Assembly: GCF_023715105.1 (NCBI RefSeq)
Contig: NZ_JAMBNO010000005.1
Location: 1 to 64,000, forward strand
Direction: 5' to 3'
Source: Hydrogenophaga intermedia
Lineage (GTDB): Bacteria > Pseudomonadota > Gammaproteobacteria > Burkholderiales > Burkholderiaceae_C
DNA: 64,000 nucleotides
The notes below the pieces were generated by a model, which was not told where the DNA came from, searched no databases, and was given only the letters and a program-made list of their open reading frames with translations. A program made the position numbers and the translations under genes. Of this stretch, positions 27,016-37,406 are shown piece after piece (position 1 is the stretch's first letter; each line of letters begins with the position of its first letter).

Positions 27016-27807
27016 TCAGCCTCCGGTGATGATCGAGACGCCGCCGTCCACCGCCATCCACTGGCCGGTGATGTGTTTGCCGGCGTCGCTGGCGTAGAGC
27101 ACGGTCAGGCCCTTGAGGTCCTCGTCGTCGCCCAGGCGGCCCAACGGTGCGTGCGCCGCCAGTTTTTCTTCGCCCATGGCCTTGAGCGTGCCCTGCGTCA
27201 TCTTGCTGGGGAAGAAGCCCGGGCAGATGGCGTTGACGCGGATCCCATGGGCGCCCCATTCGGCCGCGAGGGCACGGGTGAAGTTGATGACCGCGCCCTT
27301 GGAGGTGTTGTACGCGATCGTCTTCATGCCGCTCGGGTTGCCGCCCAGGCCGGCGATGGACGCGGTGTTGATGATGCTGCCACGCTTGCGCTTGATCATG
27401 CTGCGGCGCGCGACCTCCTGGCTCAGGATGAAGTAGCTGCGCACGTTGAGGTTCATCACCTTGTCCCAGGCCTCCACCGGGTGGTCCTCGGCAGGGGCGC
27501 CCCAGGCCGCGCCGGCGTTGTTGACAAGGATGTCGATGTCGCCCAGGCGCTGCAGGGTCTCGTCCACCAGGCGGCGGCACTCTTCCTCGCTCTGGCCATC
27601 GGCCGCAATCCAGCGCGCGTCGATACCGGCCGCCTGCAGCTCGGCCGTGGCCTCCTCCAGGTCGGACGCCTTGCGCGAGCTGATCAGCACGCGCGCGCCG
27701 ACTTCACCGAGCGCATGGGCCATCTGCAGGCCCAGGCCGCGCGAGCCGCCCGTGATGAGTGCGTTCTTGCCCTTGAGGTCGAAGAGTTGGGAGATGGTGC
27801 GGGTCAT
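27016..27807 (-). CDS. Short-chain dehydrogenase/reductase
   Basis: 263 aa SDR. TGGSRGLG for the cofactor, NNAG, and YNTSK catalytic motif, ending TGQWMAVDGGVS. Closest in look to gluconate 5-dehydrogenase or 3-oxoacyl-ACP reductase types. I start at 27807, because an in-frame ATG at 27852 adds 15 unrelated residues. The 91 bp before it hold no gene and no clear terminator. Confidence 0.91.
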   Translation of the reverse strand: MTRTISQLFDLKGKNALITGGSRGLGLQMAHALGEVGARVLISSRKASDLEEATAELQAAGIDARWIAADGQSEEECRRLVDETLQRLGDIDILVNNAGAAWGAPAEDHPVEAWDKVMNLNVRSYFILSQEVARRSMIKRKRGSIINTASIAGLGGNPSGMKTIAYNTSKGAVINFTRALAAEWGAHGIRVNAICPGFFPSKMTQGTLKAMGEEKLAAHAPLGRLGDDEDLKGLTVLYASDAGKHITGQWMAVDGGVSIITGG

Positions 27808-27898
27808 GGTGCTGTCTGCCTCGTCTGTGGGAGTGGAAACCGTGCGGGCCATTGTGGCCCTTCGGGCGGCGCACGTGTGTCGCGCCGGTGGCGCCGCG

Positions 27899-28201
27899 TC
27901 AGACCTCGAAGTCCATGCACTGCCGCTCGGCCACGATGGCCTTCATGAACGGCTTGATGGCCACGTGATCGGGGTGGGTCTGGTAGGCCGCGAGCGCGGC
28001 GCGGTCGGTGAAGGTGCTGTCGAGCACCACGTCGTAGGTGCACTCCAGGCCGTCCTGCGCGAGGCCGACCTGGAACTGCAGCGTGCCCGGGTGCAGCGTC
28101 GCGCAGGCTTCCAGCAGGGCTTTGGCCTTGCGCTTGTTGTACTCGCGGTCGGCCCCTTCGGCCTGTTCCTTGAGCTTCCACATCACGATGTGGCGCAACA
28201 T
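27899..28201 (-). CDS. Dabb-family (stress-responsive A/B barrel) protein
   Basis: 100 aa. Dimeric alpha/beta-barrel (Dabb) domain: MLRHIVMWKLKEQAEG start, YDVVLDSTFTDRAALAAYQTHP middle and a C-terminal helix region. Some Dabb proteins are enzymes such as olivetolic acid cyclase; most bacterial ones are uncharacterised. Its ATG shares a base with the stop of the acyl-CoA dehydrogenase (TGATG), so the two are coupled. Confidence 0.87.
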   Translation of the reverse strand: MLRHIVMWKLKEQAEGADREYNKRKAKALLEACATLHPGTLQFQVGLAQDGLECTYDVVLDSTFTDRAALAAYQTHPDHVAIKPFMKAIVAERQCMDFEV

Positions 28202-30024
28202 CAGAACGCCTCCTCGGGCAATTCCGCGCAGGTGGCGTCGCGGCTGCTCACCACGGCGAGCCAGGCGCCGGTCTTGGGCAGCTCGTAGTGGAGGAAGTAA
28301 CGCATGGCGCCCAGGCGGCCGGTGCGTGCGGGGCTGGCGGGCGCGGCGTGCGCGGTCAGCGCCACATCGAGCCAGATCCAGGCCAGCACGGTGTGGCCAA
28401 AGGCTTGCAGATAGGGCACGGCGTTGGCCAGCGCCTCGGCCGGGTTGCCGGTGGCCCAGGCGGCTTTGGTGGCCGCGCCCACGTCCTGCAGCGCCTTGCC
28501 CAGTGCGTTGGCGTGCGCCGCAAGTTCGGGCACCTGGATGGCGCGCTGGATGGTGGCGTTGATGCGACCGGCCAGCAGCTGCAGGCCGCGGCCGTTTTCC
28601 ATCAGCACCTTGCGGCCCAGCAGGTCCATGCCCTGGATGCCGTGCGTGCCCTCGTGGATCATGTTCAGGCGGTTGTCGCGCCAGTACTGCTCCACGGGAA
28701 AGTCGCGCGTGTAGCCATAGCCGCCGTGCACCTGGATGGCCAGGCTGTTGGCCTCCAGGCACCACTCGCTGGGCCAGCTTTTTGCAATGGGGGTCAGCAC
28801 CTCCAGCAGCAGGCGCGCCTCGTCGGCGGCCTCGGGCGTGCCGGTGTGCTGCTCGTCCACCAGGCGGGCGCAGTACAGTTCCAGCGCCAGCGCGCCCTCG
28901 GCATAGCTCTTCTGCGCCAGCAGCATGCGTTTCACGTCGGCGTGTTCGATGATACGGCTCTGCGGACGCGATGGGTCCTTGCCTTCGGGACCGACCGGGC
29001 GGCCTTGCGGGCGGTTCTTCGCGTAGTCGAGCGAGGCCAGGTATCCGGCCATACCCAACATGGTGGCCGCCATGCCGACACCGATGCGGGCCTCGTTCAT
29101 CATGTGGAACATGCAGCGCAGGCCTTCACCGGGGCGGCCGACGAGATAACCGACGGCGCCGGCACCGCCCCGAACGGGGTACTTGCCTTCACCGAAGTTG
29201 AGCAGCGTGTTGGTGGTGCCGCGCCAGCCGCACTTGTGGTTCAGGCCGGCGAGCGCCACGTCGTTGCGCTCACCGGTGAGCTGGCCGTCGGTGTCGACCA
29301 GCTTCTTGGGGACGATGAACAGCGAGATGCCTTTGACGCCGGGCGGCAGCTTGCCATCGGGACCCGGGATCTTGGCCAGCACCAGGTGGATGATGTTCTC
29401 GGTCAGCTCGTGCTCGCCGGCCGAGATCCACATCTTGTTGCCCTTGAGCCGAAAACGCGGGCCGAGCGGATCGGCTTCGAAGTTCTCGCCATCGGGCACG
29501 GCGCGCGTGGCCACGTCGCTCAGGCTCGAGCCCGCCTGCGGTTCGCTCAGGCACATGGTGCCGGAAAAACGCCCCGAGAACTCGTTGAGTGCGAACACGC
29601 GTTTCTGCGCCTCGGTGCCATGCACCATCAGCAAGTTGGCGTTGCCCGTGGTGAGCATGCCGGCGCCGATGCTCACCGACGCCATGGCGAAGAAGGCGTT
29701 CGCCGCCGCCTCCACCGTGTAGGGCAGCTGCATGCCGCCAATGTCGTAATCCTGCGCGGCACTGAGCATGCCGCTCTCGGCATAGGCCTGCCAGGCGTCG
29801 TGCGTGGCTTGCGGCAGGATCACGCGCTCGCCGTCAAATTGCGGCTCCTGGGTGTCCACCAGGCGATTGAAGGGCGCGTACTTCTCGCGCGCAATGCGTT
29901 CGCAGGTGTCCAGCACCGCGTCGAAGGTCTCGCGGCTGTGGTCGGCGAAGCGCTCGCGCTGCTGCAGCGACTGGACATCAAGCCAGTCGTGCAGCAGGAA
30001 GTCGACGGTGGGGCGCAGGGACAT
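28201..30024 (-). CDS. Acyl-CoA dehydrogenase (DmdC/long C-terminal type)
   Basis: 607 aa, the longer type with an extra C-terminal helical domain seen in DmdC and FadE-like enzymes of proteobacteria. FAD and substrate motifs: GTMCLSEPQAGSSLSDV, KMWISAGEHELTENI, MLGMAGYLASLDYAKNRPQGR and the catalytic-glutamate region NMIHEGTHGIQGMDLLGRK. It catalyses the first, FAD-dependent step of beta-oxidation. It starts 14 bp after the thiolase stop, in the order hydratase/dehydrogenase, thiolase, acyl-CoA dehydrogenase. Confidence 0.93.
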   Translation of the reverse strand: MSLRPTVDFLLHDWLDVQSLQQRERFADHSRETFDAVLDTCERIAREKYAPFNRLVDTQEPQFDGERVILPQATHDAWQAYAESGMLSAAQDYDIGGMQLPYTVEAAANAFFAMASVSIGAGMLTTGNANLLMVHGTEAQKRVFALNEFSGRFSGTMCLSEPQAGSSLSDVATRAVPDGENFEADPLGPRFRLKGNKMWISAGEHELTENIIHLVLAKIPGPDGKLPPGVKGISLFIVPKKLVDTDGQLTGERNDVALAGLNHKCGWRGTTNTLLNFGEGKYPVRGGAGAVGYLVGRPGEGLRCMFHMMNEARIGVGMAATMLGMAGYLASLDYAKNRPQGRPVGPEGKDPSRPQSRIIEHADVKRMLLAQKSYAEGALALELYCARLVDEQHTGTPEAADEARLLLEVLTPIAKSWPSEWCLEANSLAIQVHGGYGYTRDFPVEQYWRDNRLNMIHEGTHGIQGMDLLGRKVLMENGRGLQLLAGRINATIQRAIQVPELAAHANALGKALQDVGAATKAAWATGNPAEALANAVPYLQAFGHTVLAWIWLDVALTAHAAPASPARTGRLGAMRYFLHYELPKTGAWLAVVSSRDATCAELPEEAF

Positions 30025-30038
30025 GGTGCGCCCCGCGA

Positions 30039-31214
<1,176 letters not shown>

Positions 31215-31242
31215 GTGATTTCTCCTGATTCGATCGCGGCCA

Positions 31243-33357
31243 TCAGCCGTTGAAGTTCTTGCCCTCAGCGACCAGGCGCTGAATGAGGGGCGCGGGCTCC
31301 CAGAACTTCGCGTCGTCGAGCGGGTTCTTCTGGAAGCGCTTCATGGCCTGCACCACGTTGAACAGCCCCACCTCGTCGGCGTACTTGAGCGGGCCACCAC
31401 GGTGCACCGGGAAGCCGTAGCCGAAGATGTAGACCACATCGATGTCGCTGGCCTTGTTGGCGATGCCCTCTTCCAGGATGTGCGCGGCCTCGTTCACCAG
31501 CGAGAACACCAGGCGCTGCACGATCTCCTCGTCGGATATCTTGCGCGGCGTGATGCCCAGCGACTTGCGGTGCTCGGCAATCATCTGCTCGACCTCGGCA
31601 TTCGGGATCGCATCACGCTTGCCGGGCACGTAGTCGTACCAGCCCTTGCCCACCTTCTGGCCGAAGCGGCCTTTCTCGCACAGCAGGTCGGCCGTCTTGC
31701 TGTACTTCATGTCGGGCTTTTCGGTGTAGCGGCGCTTGCGGATCGCCCAGCCGATGTCGTTGCCGGCCAGATCGCCCATGCGGAACGGGCCCATGGCGAA
31801 GCCGAACTTCTCGATCGCGCGGTCGACCTGCGCGGGGGTGCAGCCTTCGTCGAGCAGGAAGCCGCCCTGGCGACCGTACTGCTCGATCATGCGGTTGCCG
31901 ATGAAGCCGTCGCACACGCCCGAGACCACCGCGGTCTTCTTGATCTTCTTGGCCACGGCCATCACGGTGGCCATCACGTCCTTGCCGGTCTTGTCGCCGC
32001 GCACCACCTCCAGCAGCTTCATCACGTTGGCCGGGCTGAAGAAGTGCAGGCCCACCACGTCCTGCGGGCGCTTGGTGAAGTTGGCGATCTTGTTGACGTC
32101 CAGCGTGGAGGTGTTGGACGCCAGGATCGCGCCGGGTTTCATCACGGCGTCGAGCTGCTTGAACACGGCTTCCTTGACGCCGATCTCCTCGAACACGGCC
32201 TCGATCACGAGGTCGGCGTCCTTGATGTCGTTGTAGTCAACGGTGGTCTTGAGCAGGCCCATGCGCTGGTCGAGCTTGTCCTGCTTGAGCTTGCCCTTCT
32301 TGACCTGGGCCTCGTAGTTGCCGCGCATGACGCCCACGCCGCGGTCCAGTGCTTCCTGCTTCATCTCGAGGATGGTCACGGGGATGCCCGCGTTCAGGAA
32401 GTTCATCGAGATGCCACCACCCATGGTGCCGGCACCGATGACGGCGACCTTCTCGATCTTGCGTTGCGGCGTGTCTTCCGGCACGTCGGGGATCTTGCTG
32501 GCGGCGCGCTCGGCCATGAACAAGTGGCGCAGCGCGCGGCACTCCGGCGTCCACATCAGGTTGATGAACATCTCGCGCTCGGTGAGCATGCCCTGGTCAA
32601 ACTTCTGCTTGGTGGCGGCTTCAACGGCGTCCACGCATTTGGCAGGCGCGGGGAAGTTCTTCGCCATGCCCTTGACCATGTTGCGCGCGAACTGGAAGTA
32701 GGCGTCGCCGTCCTTGTGTTTGCAGGGCAGGTTGCGCACCAGCGGCAGCGCGCTGCCGTCGGCGTGTTTGGCGGCCACTTCCTTCGCGAAGGCCAGTGCC
32801 TCGGCGGCCAGCGCTTCGGCGCTGCTGGCCATCTTGTCGAACAGCTTCTGGCCCGGCAGCATGGCCAGCATCTCGCTCTTGACCGGCTCGCCGCTCACGA
32901 TCATGTTCAGCGCGGCCTCCACGCCCAGCACGCGCGGCAGGCGCTGCGTGCCGCCGGCGCCGGGGATCAGGCCGAGCTTGACCTCGGGGAGCGCCACGTT
33001 GCAGCCGGGTGCGGCGATGCGGTAATGGCAGCCCAGCGCCAGCTCCAGCCCGCCGCCCATGGCCACACTGTGGATGGCCGCGACCACCGGCTTGCTGCAG
33101 TTCTCCACCGCCAGGATCACGCTCAGCAGGTTGGGCTCGGCCAGCGCCTTGGGCGTGCCGAACTCCTTGATGTCGGCGCCGCCCGAAAAGGCTTTGCCGG
33201 CGCCGGTGAGCACGACGGCCTTGACCGCCGGATCGGCCTGCGCTTTTTCCAGGCCCGCGGTGATGCCCTGGCGCGTGGCCAGGCCCAGGCCGTTGACGGG
33301 CGGGTTGTTCAGCGTGATGACGGCCACGTCGCCGTGGACCTGGTACTCAGCGGACAT
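31243..33357 (-). CDS. FadB-type enoyl-CoA hydratase/3-hydroxyacyl-CoA dehydrogenase
   Basis: 704 aa bifunctional beta-oxidation enzyme. Residues about 1-200 form the crotonase domain ([46 protein letters not shown]). From about residue 300 come the NAD-binding dehydrogenase ([12 protein letters not shown]) and its two C-terminal domains ([21 protein letters not shown]). This is the peroxisomal/FadJ-like arrangement in which the isomerase function is uncertain. GAGGAG lies 5 nt before the ATG at 33357. It is the first gene of the beta-oxidation operon, with promoter elements just upstream. Confidence 0.94.
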   Translation of the reverse strand: MSAEYQVHGDVAVITLNNPPVNGLGLATRQGITAGLEKAQADPAVKAVVLTGAGKAFSGGADIKEFGTPKALAEPNLLSVILAVENCSKPVVAAIHSVAMGGGLELALGCHYRIAAPGCNVALPEVKLGLIPGAGGTQRLPRVLGVEAALNMIVSGEPVKSEMLAMLPGQKLFDKMASSAEALAAEALAFAKEVAAKHADGSALPLVRNLPCKHKDGDAYFQFARNMVKGMAKNFPAPAKCVDAVEAATKQKFDQGMLTEREMFINLMWTPECRALRHLFMAERAASKIPDVPEDTPQRKIEKVAVIGAGTMGGGISMNFLNAGIPVTILEMKQEALDRGVGVMRGNYEAQVKKGKLKQDKLDQRMGLLKTTVDYNDIKDADLVIEAVFEEIGVKEAVFKQLDAVMKPGAILASNTSTLDVNKIANFTKRPQDVVGLHFFSPANVMKLLEVVRGDKTGKDVMATVMAVAKKIKKTAVVSGVCDGFIGNRMIEQYGRQGGFLLDEGCTPAQVDRAIEKFGFAMGPFRMGDLAGNDIGWAIRKRRYTEKPDMKYSKTADLLCEKGRFGQKVGKGWYDYVPGKRDAIPNAEVEQMIAEHRKSLGITPRKISDEEIVQRLVFSLVNEAAHILEEGIANKASDIDVVYIFGYGFPVHRGGPLKYADEVGLFNVVQAMKRFQKNPLDDAKFWEPAPLIQRLVAEGKNFNG

Positions 33358-33385
33358 GAAATCTCCTCGGGTTTGGAATGCGCCG

Positions 33386-33411
33386 GGCAGACCCGGTTGG
33401 CCGGGTCTGCC
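33386..33411. other. Strong hairpin in the fadB leader
   Basis: An 11-bp perfect stem (GGCAGACCCGG/CCGGGTCTGCC) with a 4-nt loop, located between the candidate promoter and the Shine-Dalgarno site of the FadB-type gene. It is not a normal terminator for minus-strand transcripts, because the T tract precedes rather than follows the stem. It could stabilise the operon mRNA or shield its 5' end. Confidence 0.6.
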
Positions 33412-33418
33412 AGAAAAA

Positions 33419-33459
33419 GAACGGTCGTTCGATTCTAGGTTCGACCGATGCCGCGGCAA
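33419..33459 (-). promoter_or_regulatory. Candidate promoter and overlapping operator of the beta-oxidation operon
   Basis: On the minus strand: -35 TTGCCG (33454-33459), a 16-nt spacer, -10 TAGAAT (33432-33437), and 1 nt later an inverted repeat GAACG-AC-CGTTC (33419-33430) that would cover the transcription start. This is the layout of a repressor site, and the palindrome resembles those of CoA-responsive TetR-family regulators. No such regulator gene lies nearby. Confidence 0.55.
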
Positions 33460-33504
33460 GCCCCGCGTGTCGCCCGCAGGACTGCCCGAACGGGCAGGCC
33501 CGCG

Positions 33505-34200
33505 TCAGACCTCCAGCCACTCCTTGCGGATGGCGGGATCGGCTTTCAGCGCCTCGGGTGTGCCCTCGAACACGATGCTGCCGTGGCCCATCACCAGGGT
33601 GCGGTCGGAGATGTTCAGCGCAATGGTGAGCTTCTGTTCGATCAACAAAACCGAGAGGCCGCGTGCCTTGAGCTTTTGCAGGTACTCGGCCACCAGCTCC
33701 ACGATCTTGGGCGCCAGGCCCTCGGTGGGCTCGTCGATGATGATGAGTTCCGGGTCGCCCATCAGGGTTCGGCACAGCGTGAGCATCTGCTGCTCGCCGC
33801 CCGAGAGCACGCCGGCCTCGGTGTGCTGGCGTTCCTTCAGGCGCGGGAACATGGCGTACATGTCGTCGAAGCTCCAGCGCGAGCCCTTGCCCGCGCCCTT
33901 CTGGCCCAGCAACAGGTTCTGGTGCACCGTGAGCGTGGGGAAGATGTCGCGGTTCTCGGGCACGTAGCCGATGCCCAGGTGTGCCACTTCGTATGCCTTG
34001 CGCCCCACCAGTTGCTGGCCCTTCCAGTCGACGCTGCCGTGGCTTTCCACCAGGCCCATGATCGCTTTGGCGGTGGTGGAACGCCCCGAGCCGTTTCGGC
34101 CCAGCAGCGCCACGATCTCGCCCGGACGCACGTCGAACTCGACGCCGTGGAGCACGTGACTCTTGCCGTAGTAGGCGTGCAGGTTGCGGATGTTCAACAT
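33505..34200 (-). CDS. livF: Branched-chain amino acid-type ABC transporter ATPase LivF
   Basis: 231 aa. Cytoplasmic ATPase subunit of a Liv/HAAT-type importer. The Q-loop region, signature LSGGEQQMLTLCRTL and Walker B LIIIDEPTEGL are normal. The Walker A motif reads GRNGSGRST, with Arg40 (codon CGT, 34081-34083) where nearly all ATPases have lysine; this needs more than one base change and looks fixed rather than a sequencing error. The partner LivG has the normal lysine. It starts 1 bp after livG. Confidence 0.93.
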   Translation of the reverse strand: MLNIRNLHAYYGKSHVLHGVEFDVRPGEIVALLGRNGSGRSTTAKAIMGLVESHGSVDWKGQQLVGRKAYEVAHLGIGYVPENRDIFPTLTVHQNLLLGQKGAGKGSRWSFDDMYAMFPRLKERQHTEAGVLSGGEQQMLTLCRTLMGDPELIIIDEPTEGLAPKIVELVAEYLQKLKARGLSVLLIEQKLTIALNISDRTLVMGHGSIVFEGTPEALKADPAIRKEWLEV

Positions 34201-34201
34201 G

Positions 34202-34987
34202 TCAGTGCTCCGCTCCCTGGGTTTCTGCCACGTGCGAGCCGAGGTAGGCCTCCTGCACGCGCGCATTGGCGCGCACCGCGTCCGGTGTGTCGAAGGCCAG
34301 CACCTCGCCATAGACCACCACGGCAATGCGGTCGGCCAGACCGAACACCACCCCCATGTCGTGTTCCACCGTCAGCAGCGTCTTGCCCTCGGTCACGTCG
34401 CGGATCAGGCCGATGAAGCGGCCCGTCTCGCTCTTGCTCATGCCCGCGGTGGGTTCGTCAAGCAGGATCACGTTGGCGCCGCCACCGATGGTGATGCCGA
34501 TCTCCAGCGCCCGCTGCTCGGCGTAGGTGAGGTTCATGGCCAGCACGTCGCGCTTGCGATCGAGCTGGATCATGTGCATGAGCTCCTCGGCCCGTGCGTT
34601 GGCATCGTGCAGATCGCTCAGGAAGCGCAGGAAGGTGTACTTGTAACCCAGGCTCCAGAGCACGCCGCAGCGAAGGTTCTCGAACACACTGAGCTTGGGA
34701 AAGATGTTGGTGATCTGGAAGCTGCGCGAGAGGCCGGCGCGGTTGATCTCGAACGGCCGCTTGCCGTCGATGCGCTGACCGTTGAGCAGCACCTGGCCAC
34801 TGCTGGGCGCAAAGCGCCCGCTGATCAGGTTGAACAGGGTGGACTTGCCGGCGCCGTTGGGGCCGATGATGGCCACGCGTTCGCCGGGGTTCACGGCCAT
34901 GTTCACGCCGCGGATGATTTCGGTCTTGCCGAAGCTCTTGCGCAGGTCCCGCAACTCCAGCGCGGGGGTGTGGTTGGCCTGGCTCAC
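34202..34987 (-). CDS. livG: Branched-chain amino acid-type ABC transporter ATPase LivG
   Basis: 261 aa. Second ATPase of the importer. Intact Walker A GPNGAGKST, a family signature NLTYAEQRALEIG in place of the classical LSGGQ, Walker B VILLDEPTAGMS, and H-loop EHDMG. The start is a GTG at 34985-34987 with GGAG just upstream; GTGA overlaps the livM stop by 4 bp. Reading further upstream in frame would only cover livM out of frame. Confidence 0.93.
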   Translation of the reverse strand: MSQANHTPALELRDLRKSFGKTEIIRGVNMAVNPGERVAIIGPNGAGKSTLFNLISGRFAPSSGQVLLNGQRIDGKRPFEINRAGLSRSFQITNIFPKLSVFENLRCGVLWSLGYKYTFLRFLSDLHDANARAEELMHMIQLDRKRDVLAMNLTYAEQRALEIGITIGGGANVILLDEPTAGMSKSETGRFIGLIRDVTEGKTLLTVEHDMGVVFGLADRIAVVVYGEVLAFDTPDAVRANARVQEAYLGSHVAETQGAEH

Positions 34988-36288
34988 GCGTTCTCCCTTT
35001 GTTTCATGGCGTTCTCGATGAACTCCTGGATCGCGCCCCAACGCCGGGCGAAACGCCGGCGAGCGAGCTCGAAGAGCACGAAGCCGACGACCGCTGCAAC
35101 CAGCGCCCCGCCCCAGCTCGCCGCGCTGCGCGCGTGCAGCGTCAGGCCGAGGAAATTCAGCTCGTCGCCGAGCGTGGTGCTCAGTTGCAGGTGGTAGATC
35201 ATCTCGATGATGGCGGACGCACCGACCAGCATCAGCACCCCGGTGGCCAACAGCGCCAGATAGCTGCCGGTGAGTTCCCGCAGGCGGCCGAAGGCGGCCA
35301 CGCGCAGGTTCATCATGATCAGGCTTGCAAAGCCGCCAGGGGCATAGATGACCATGAACAGGAAGATCAACCCGAGGTAGAGCAACCACGCCTGGGTGAG
35401 CTCGGAGAGCATCACGAAGGCCAGCACCATGAGCACGCCGCCGATGATGGGGCCGAAGAAGAACGTGGCCCCGCCAAGGAAGGTGAACAGCAGGTAGGCA
35501 CCCGAGCGCGCGGCACCCACGACCTCGGCGGTGACGATCTCGAAGTTGAGCGCGCCCAGTCCGCCCGAGATGCCCGCGAAGAAGCCGGCAATGATGAAGG
35601 CGAAGTAGCGCACCTTCTGCGTGTCGTAGCCCACGAACTCCACGCGTTCGGGGTTGTCGCGCACCGCGTTGAGCATGCGCCCGAGCGGTGTGCGCGTGAA
35701 GGCGTACATGGCGGCCACACAGACGAAGGTGTAGAGCGCGATCAGGTAGTACACCTGCCGTTGCGGCCCGAAGGTGATGCCCATGAAAGGCTCGCCGGCC
35801 ATGCGGTCGCCCGAGACGCCCCCCTCGCCGCCGAAGAACTCGGGAATCATCAGGGAGAGCGCGAACACCAGTTCGCCCAGGCCCAGCGTGATCATGGCGA
35901 AGGTGGTGCCGGCCTTGCGCGTGGTGACATAGCCGAACAGCGCGGCAAAGCCCATGCCGGCAACACCACCCACGATCGGGATCAGCGACACCGGGATGTC
36001 CATCAGGCCTTCGGTCACGCGGTTGAGCGCGTGGATGGCCACGAACGAGCCCAGGCCGGTGTAGACCGCGTGCCCGAAACTGAGCATGCCGCCCTGGCCG
36101 AACAGCATGTTGTAGGACAGGCACGCGATGATGGCGATGCCCATCTGCGACAGCACCGTGAGCGCCAGGCCGCTGCTGAAGATCAGGGGCGCAACGATGA
36201 GCACCAGGGCAAAACTGCCCCAGATGACCCAACGCCAGACATTGAAGCGGGGCACGGCAAGTGCGGAAGGCTGGACGTGTGCGTTCAT
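34984..36288 (-). CDS. livM: Branched-chain amino acid-type ABC transporter permease LivM
   Basis: 434 aa, about 80-100 longer than a typical LivM. The core has the usual segments, including YNMLFGQGGMLSFGHAVYTGLG and the GRMLNAVRDNPERVEFVGYD coupling helix that contacts the ATPases. After the normal IYAPGGF end there are about 110 extra residues with two more hydrophobic stretches (GSYLALLATGVLMLVG and GGALVAAVVGFVLF). It begins 3 bp after livH. Confidence 0.93.
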   Translation of the reverse strand: MNAHVQPSALAVPRFNVWRWVIWGSFALVLIVAPLIFSSGLALTVLSQMGIAIIACLSYNMLFGQGGMLSFGHAVYTGLGSFVAIHALNRVTEGLMDIPVSLIPIVGGVAGMGFAALFGYVTTRKAGTTFAMITLGLGELVFALSLMIPEFFGGEGGVSGDRMAGEPFMGITFGPQRQVYYLIALYTFVCVAAMYAFTRTPLGRMLNAVRDNPERVEFVGYDTQKVRYFAFIIAGFFAGISGGLGALNFEIVTAEVVGAARSGAYLLFTFLGGATFFFGPIIGGVLMVLAFVMLSELTQAWLLYLGLIFLFMVIYAPGGFASLIMMNLRVAAFGRLRELTGSYLALLATGVLMLVGASAIIEMIYHLQLSTTLGDELNFLGLTLHARSAASWGGALVAAVVGFVLFELARRRFARRWGAIQEFIENAMKQRENA

Positions 36289-36291
36289 GGA

Positions 36292-37326
36292 TCAGCCCTC
36301 GCGTTTGCCGAGCAGGCCGCGCGGACGAAAAATCAGGATGAGCACGAGGAACAGGTACGGCAGGATCGGTGCCACCTGCGACAGCGTGAGCTTGATGTAG
36401 GAGTTGTTGCGCAGCCCCTCCGACAACGGAATGCGCAGCTGCTCGGCCAGCGTGAGCAAAGAGTACTCGAAGGCCACGGCAAAGGTCTGGATGACCCCGA
36501 TCAGCAGCGAGGCGACGAATGCGCCCGAAAGCGATCCCATTCCACCCACCACCACGACCACGAAGATCACGGAGCCCACGGTGGCGGCCATGGCCGGTTC
36601 GGTGAGGAAGGTGCTGCCGCCGATGACACCGGCCAGCCCGGCCAGCGCCGAGCCGGCGCCAAACACCAGCATGAACACGCGTGGCACGTTGTGCCCCAGC
36701 GATTCGACCGTTTCAGGGTGCGTCAGCGCGGCCTGAATCACCAGGCCGATGCGCGTGCGGGTGAGCAGCAGCCAGACCGACAGCAGCATCACCACGGCCA
36801 CCAGCATCATGAAGCCACGCGTGGCCGGAAACGGGGAGCAGACGACGCGCACGGCAGCATCGGCAGCGCTGCACCACTCGGCTGGCGCGGCGCCCCACAC
36901 CAGCCGCAGGCCGTCGATGGAATGGTTGATGAGGGTGAACACAGGGCCGCGCAGCTCCTCGGGGGGACGGAACTCCACCGCGATGCGGCCCCAGATGAGC
37001 TGCACGATCTCGACGATGACGTAAGACAGCCCGAAGGTGACGAGCAATTCAGGCACGTGGCCGAATTTGTGCACCTTGCGCAGGCACTGGCGTTCGAACA
37101 CCGCACCCAGCAGACCCACCACGATGGGCGCAATGATCAGTGCCGGCCAGAAGCCGACGAACTGCGCCACCGTGTAGCCCACGTAGGCCCCCAGCATGTA
37201 GAAGCTGGCGTGCGCGAAGTTGAGCACGCCCATCATGCTGAAGATCAGCGTGAGCCCCGAGCTGAGCATGAACAGCAACAGCCCGTAGCTCAGGCCGTTC
37301 AGCATCGAGATGATGAAAAACTCCAT
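36292..37326 (-). CDS. livH: Branched-chain amino acid-type ABC transporter permease LivH
   Basis: 344 aa. Companion permease to LivM. Family landmarks: SYGLLLFMLSSGLTLIFSMMG, GVLNFAHASFYMLGAYVGY, and the coupling helix IQAALTHPETVESLGHNV. An insert of about 30 residues (EWCSAADAAVRVVCSPFP) is longer than in E. coli LivH and holds two cysteines that may lie outside the membrane. A hairpin separates it from the binding-protein gene. Confidence 0.93.
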   Translation of the reverse strand: MEFFIISMLNGLSYGLLLFMLSSGLTLIFSMMGVLNFAHASFYMLGAYVGYTVAQFVGFWPALIIAPIVVGLLGAVFERQCLRKVHKFGHVPELLVTFGLSYVIVEIVQLIWGRIAVEFRPPEELRGPVFTLINHSIDGLRLVWGAAPAEWCSAADAAVRVVCSPFPATRGFMMLVAVVMLLSVWLLLTRTRIGLVIQAALTHPETVESLGHNVPRVFMLVFGAGSALAGLAGVIGGSTFLTEPAMAATVGSVIFVVVVVGGMGSLSGAFVASLLIGVIQTFAVAFEYSLLTLAEQLRIPLSEGLRNNSYIKLTLSQVAPILPYLFLVLILIFRPRGLLGKREG

Positions 37327-37356
37327 TCCCTGGATCCTCGTTGTCGGTGCAAGTGA

Positions 37357-37390
37357 AAGAGCCCGAGACGGCACCCCGTTTCGGGCTCTT
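37357..37390 (-). terminator. Hairpin between binding-protein gene and livH (partial terminator)
   Basis: AAGAGCCCGA pairs with TCGGGCTCTT, and ACGG with CCGT inside it, around a 4-nt loop. On the minus strand only three T follow, so termination would be incomplete. Such a hairpin between the binding-protein gene and the permease genes usually keeps the binding protein in excess. Confidence 0.55.
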
Positions 37391-37406
37391 GTGAGGCGAG
37401 CTCAGA

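Noticed and set aside
33386..33411. Terminator for the liv operon
   Set aside because: The stem is strong, but the T tract is on the wrong side for minus-strand transcription; kept only as a leader hairpin.
34988..36232. Extension of the livG frame upstream
   Set aside because: It overlaps livM in another frame and has biased composition; the GTG at 34987 has a good ribosome-binding site.
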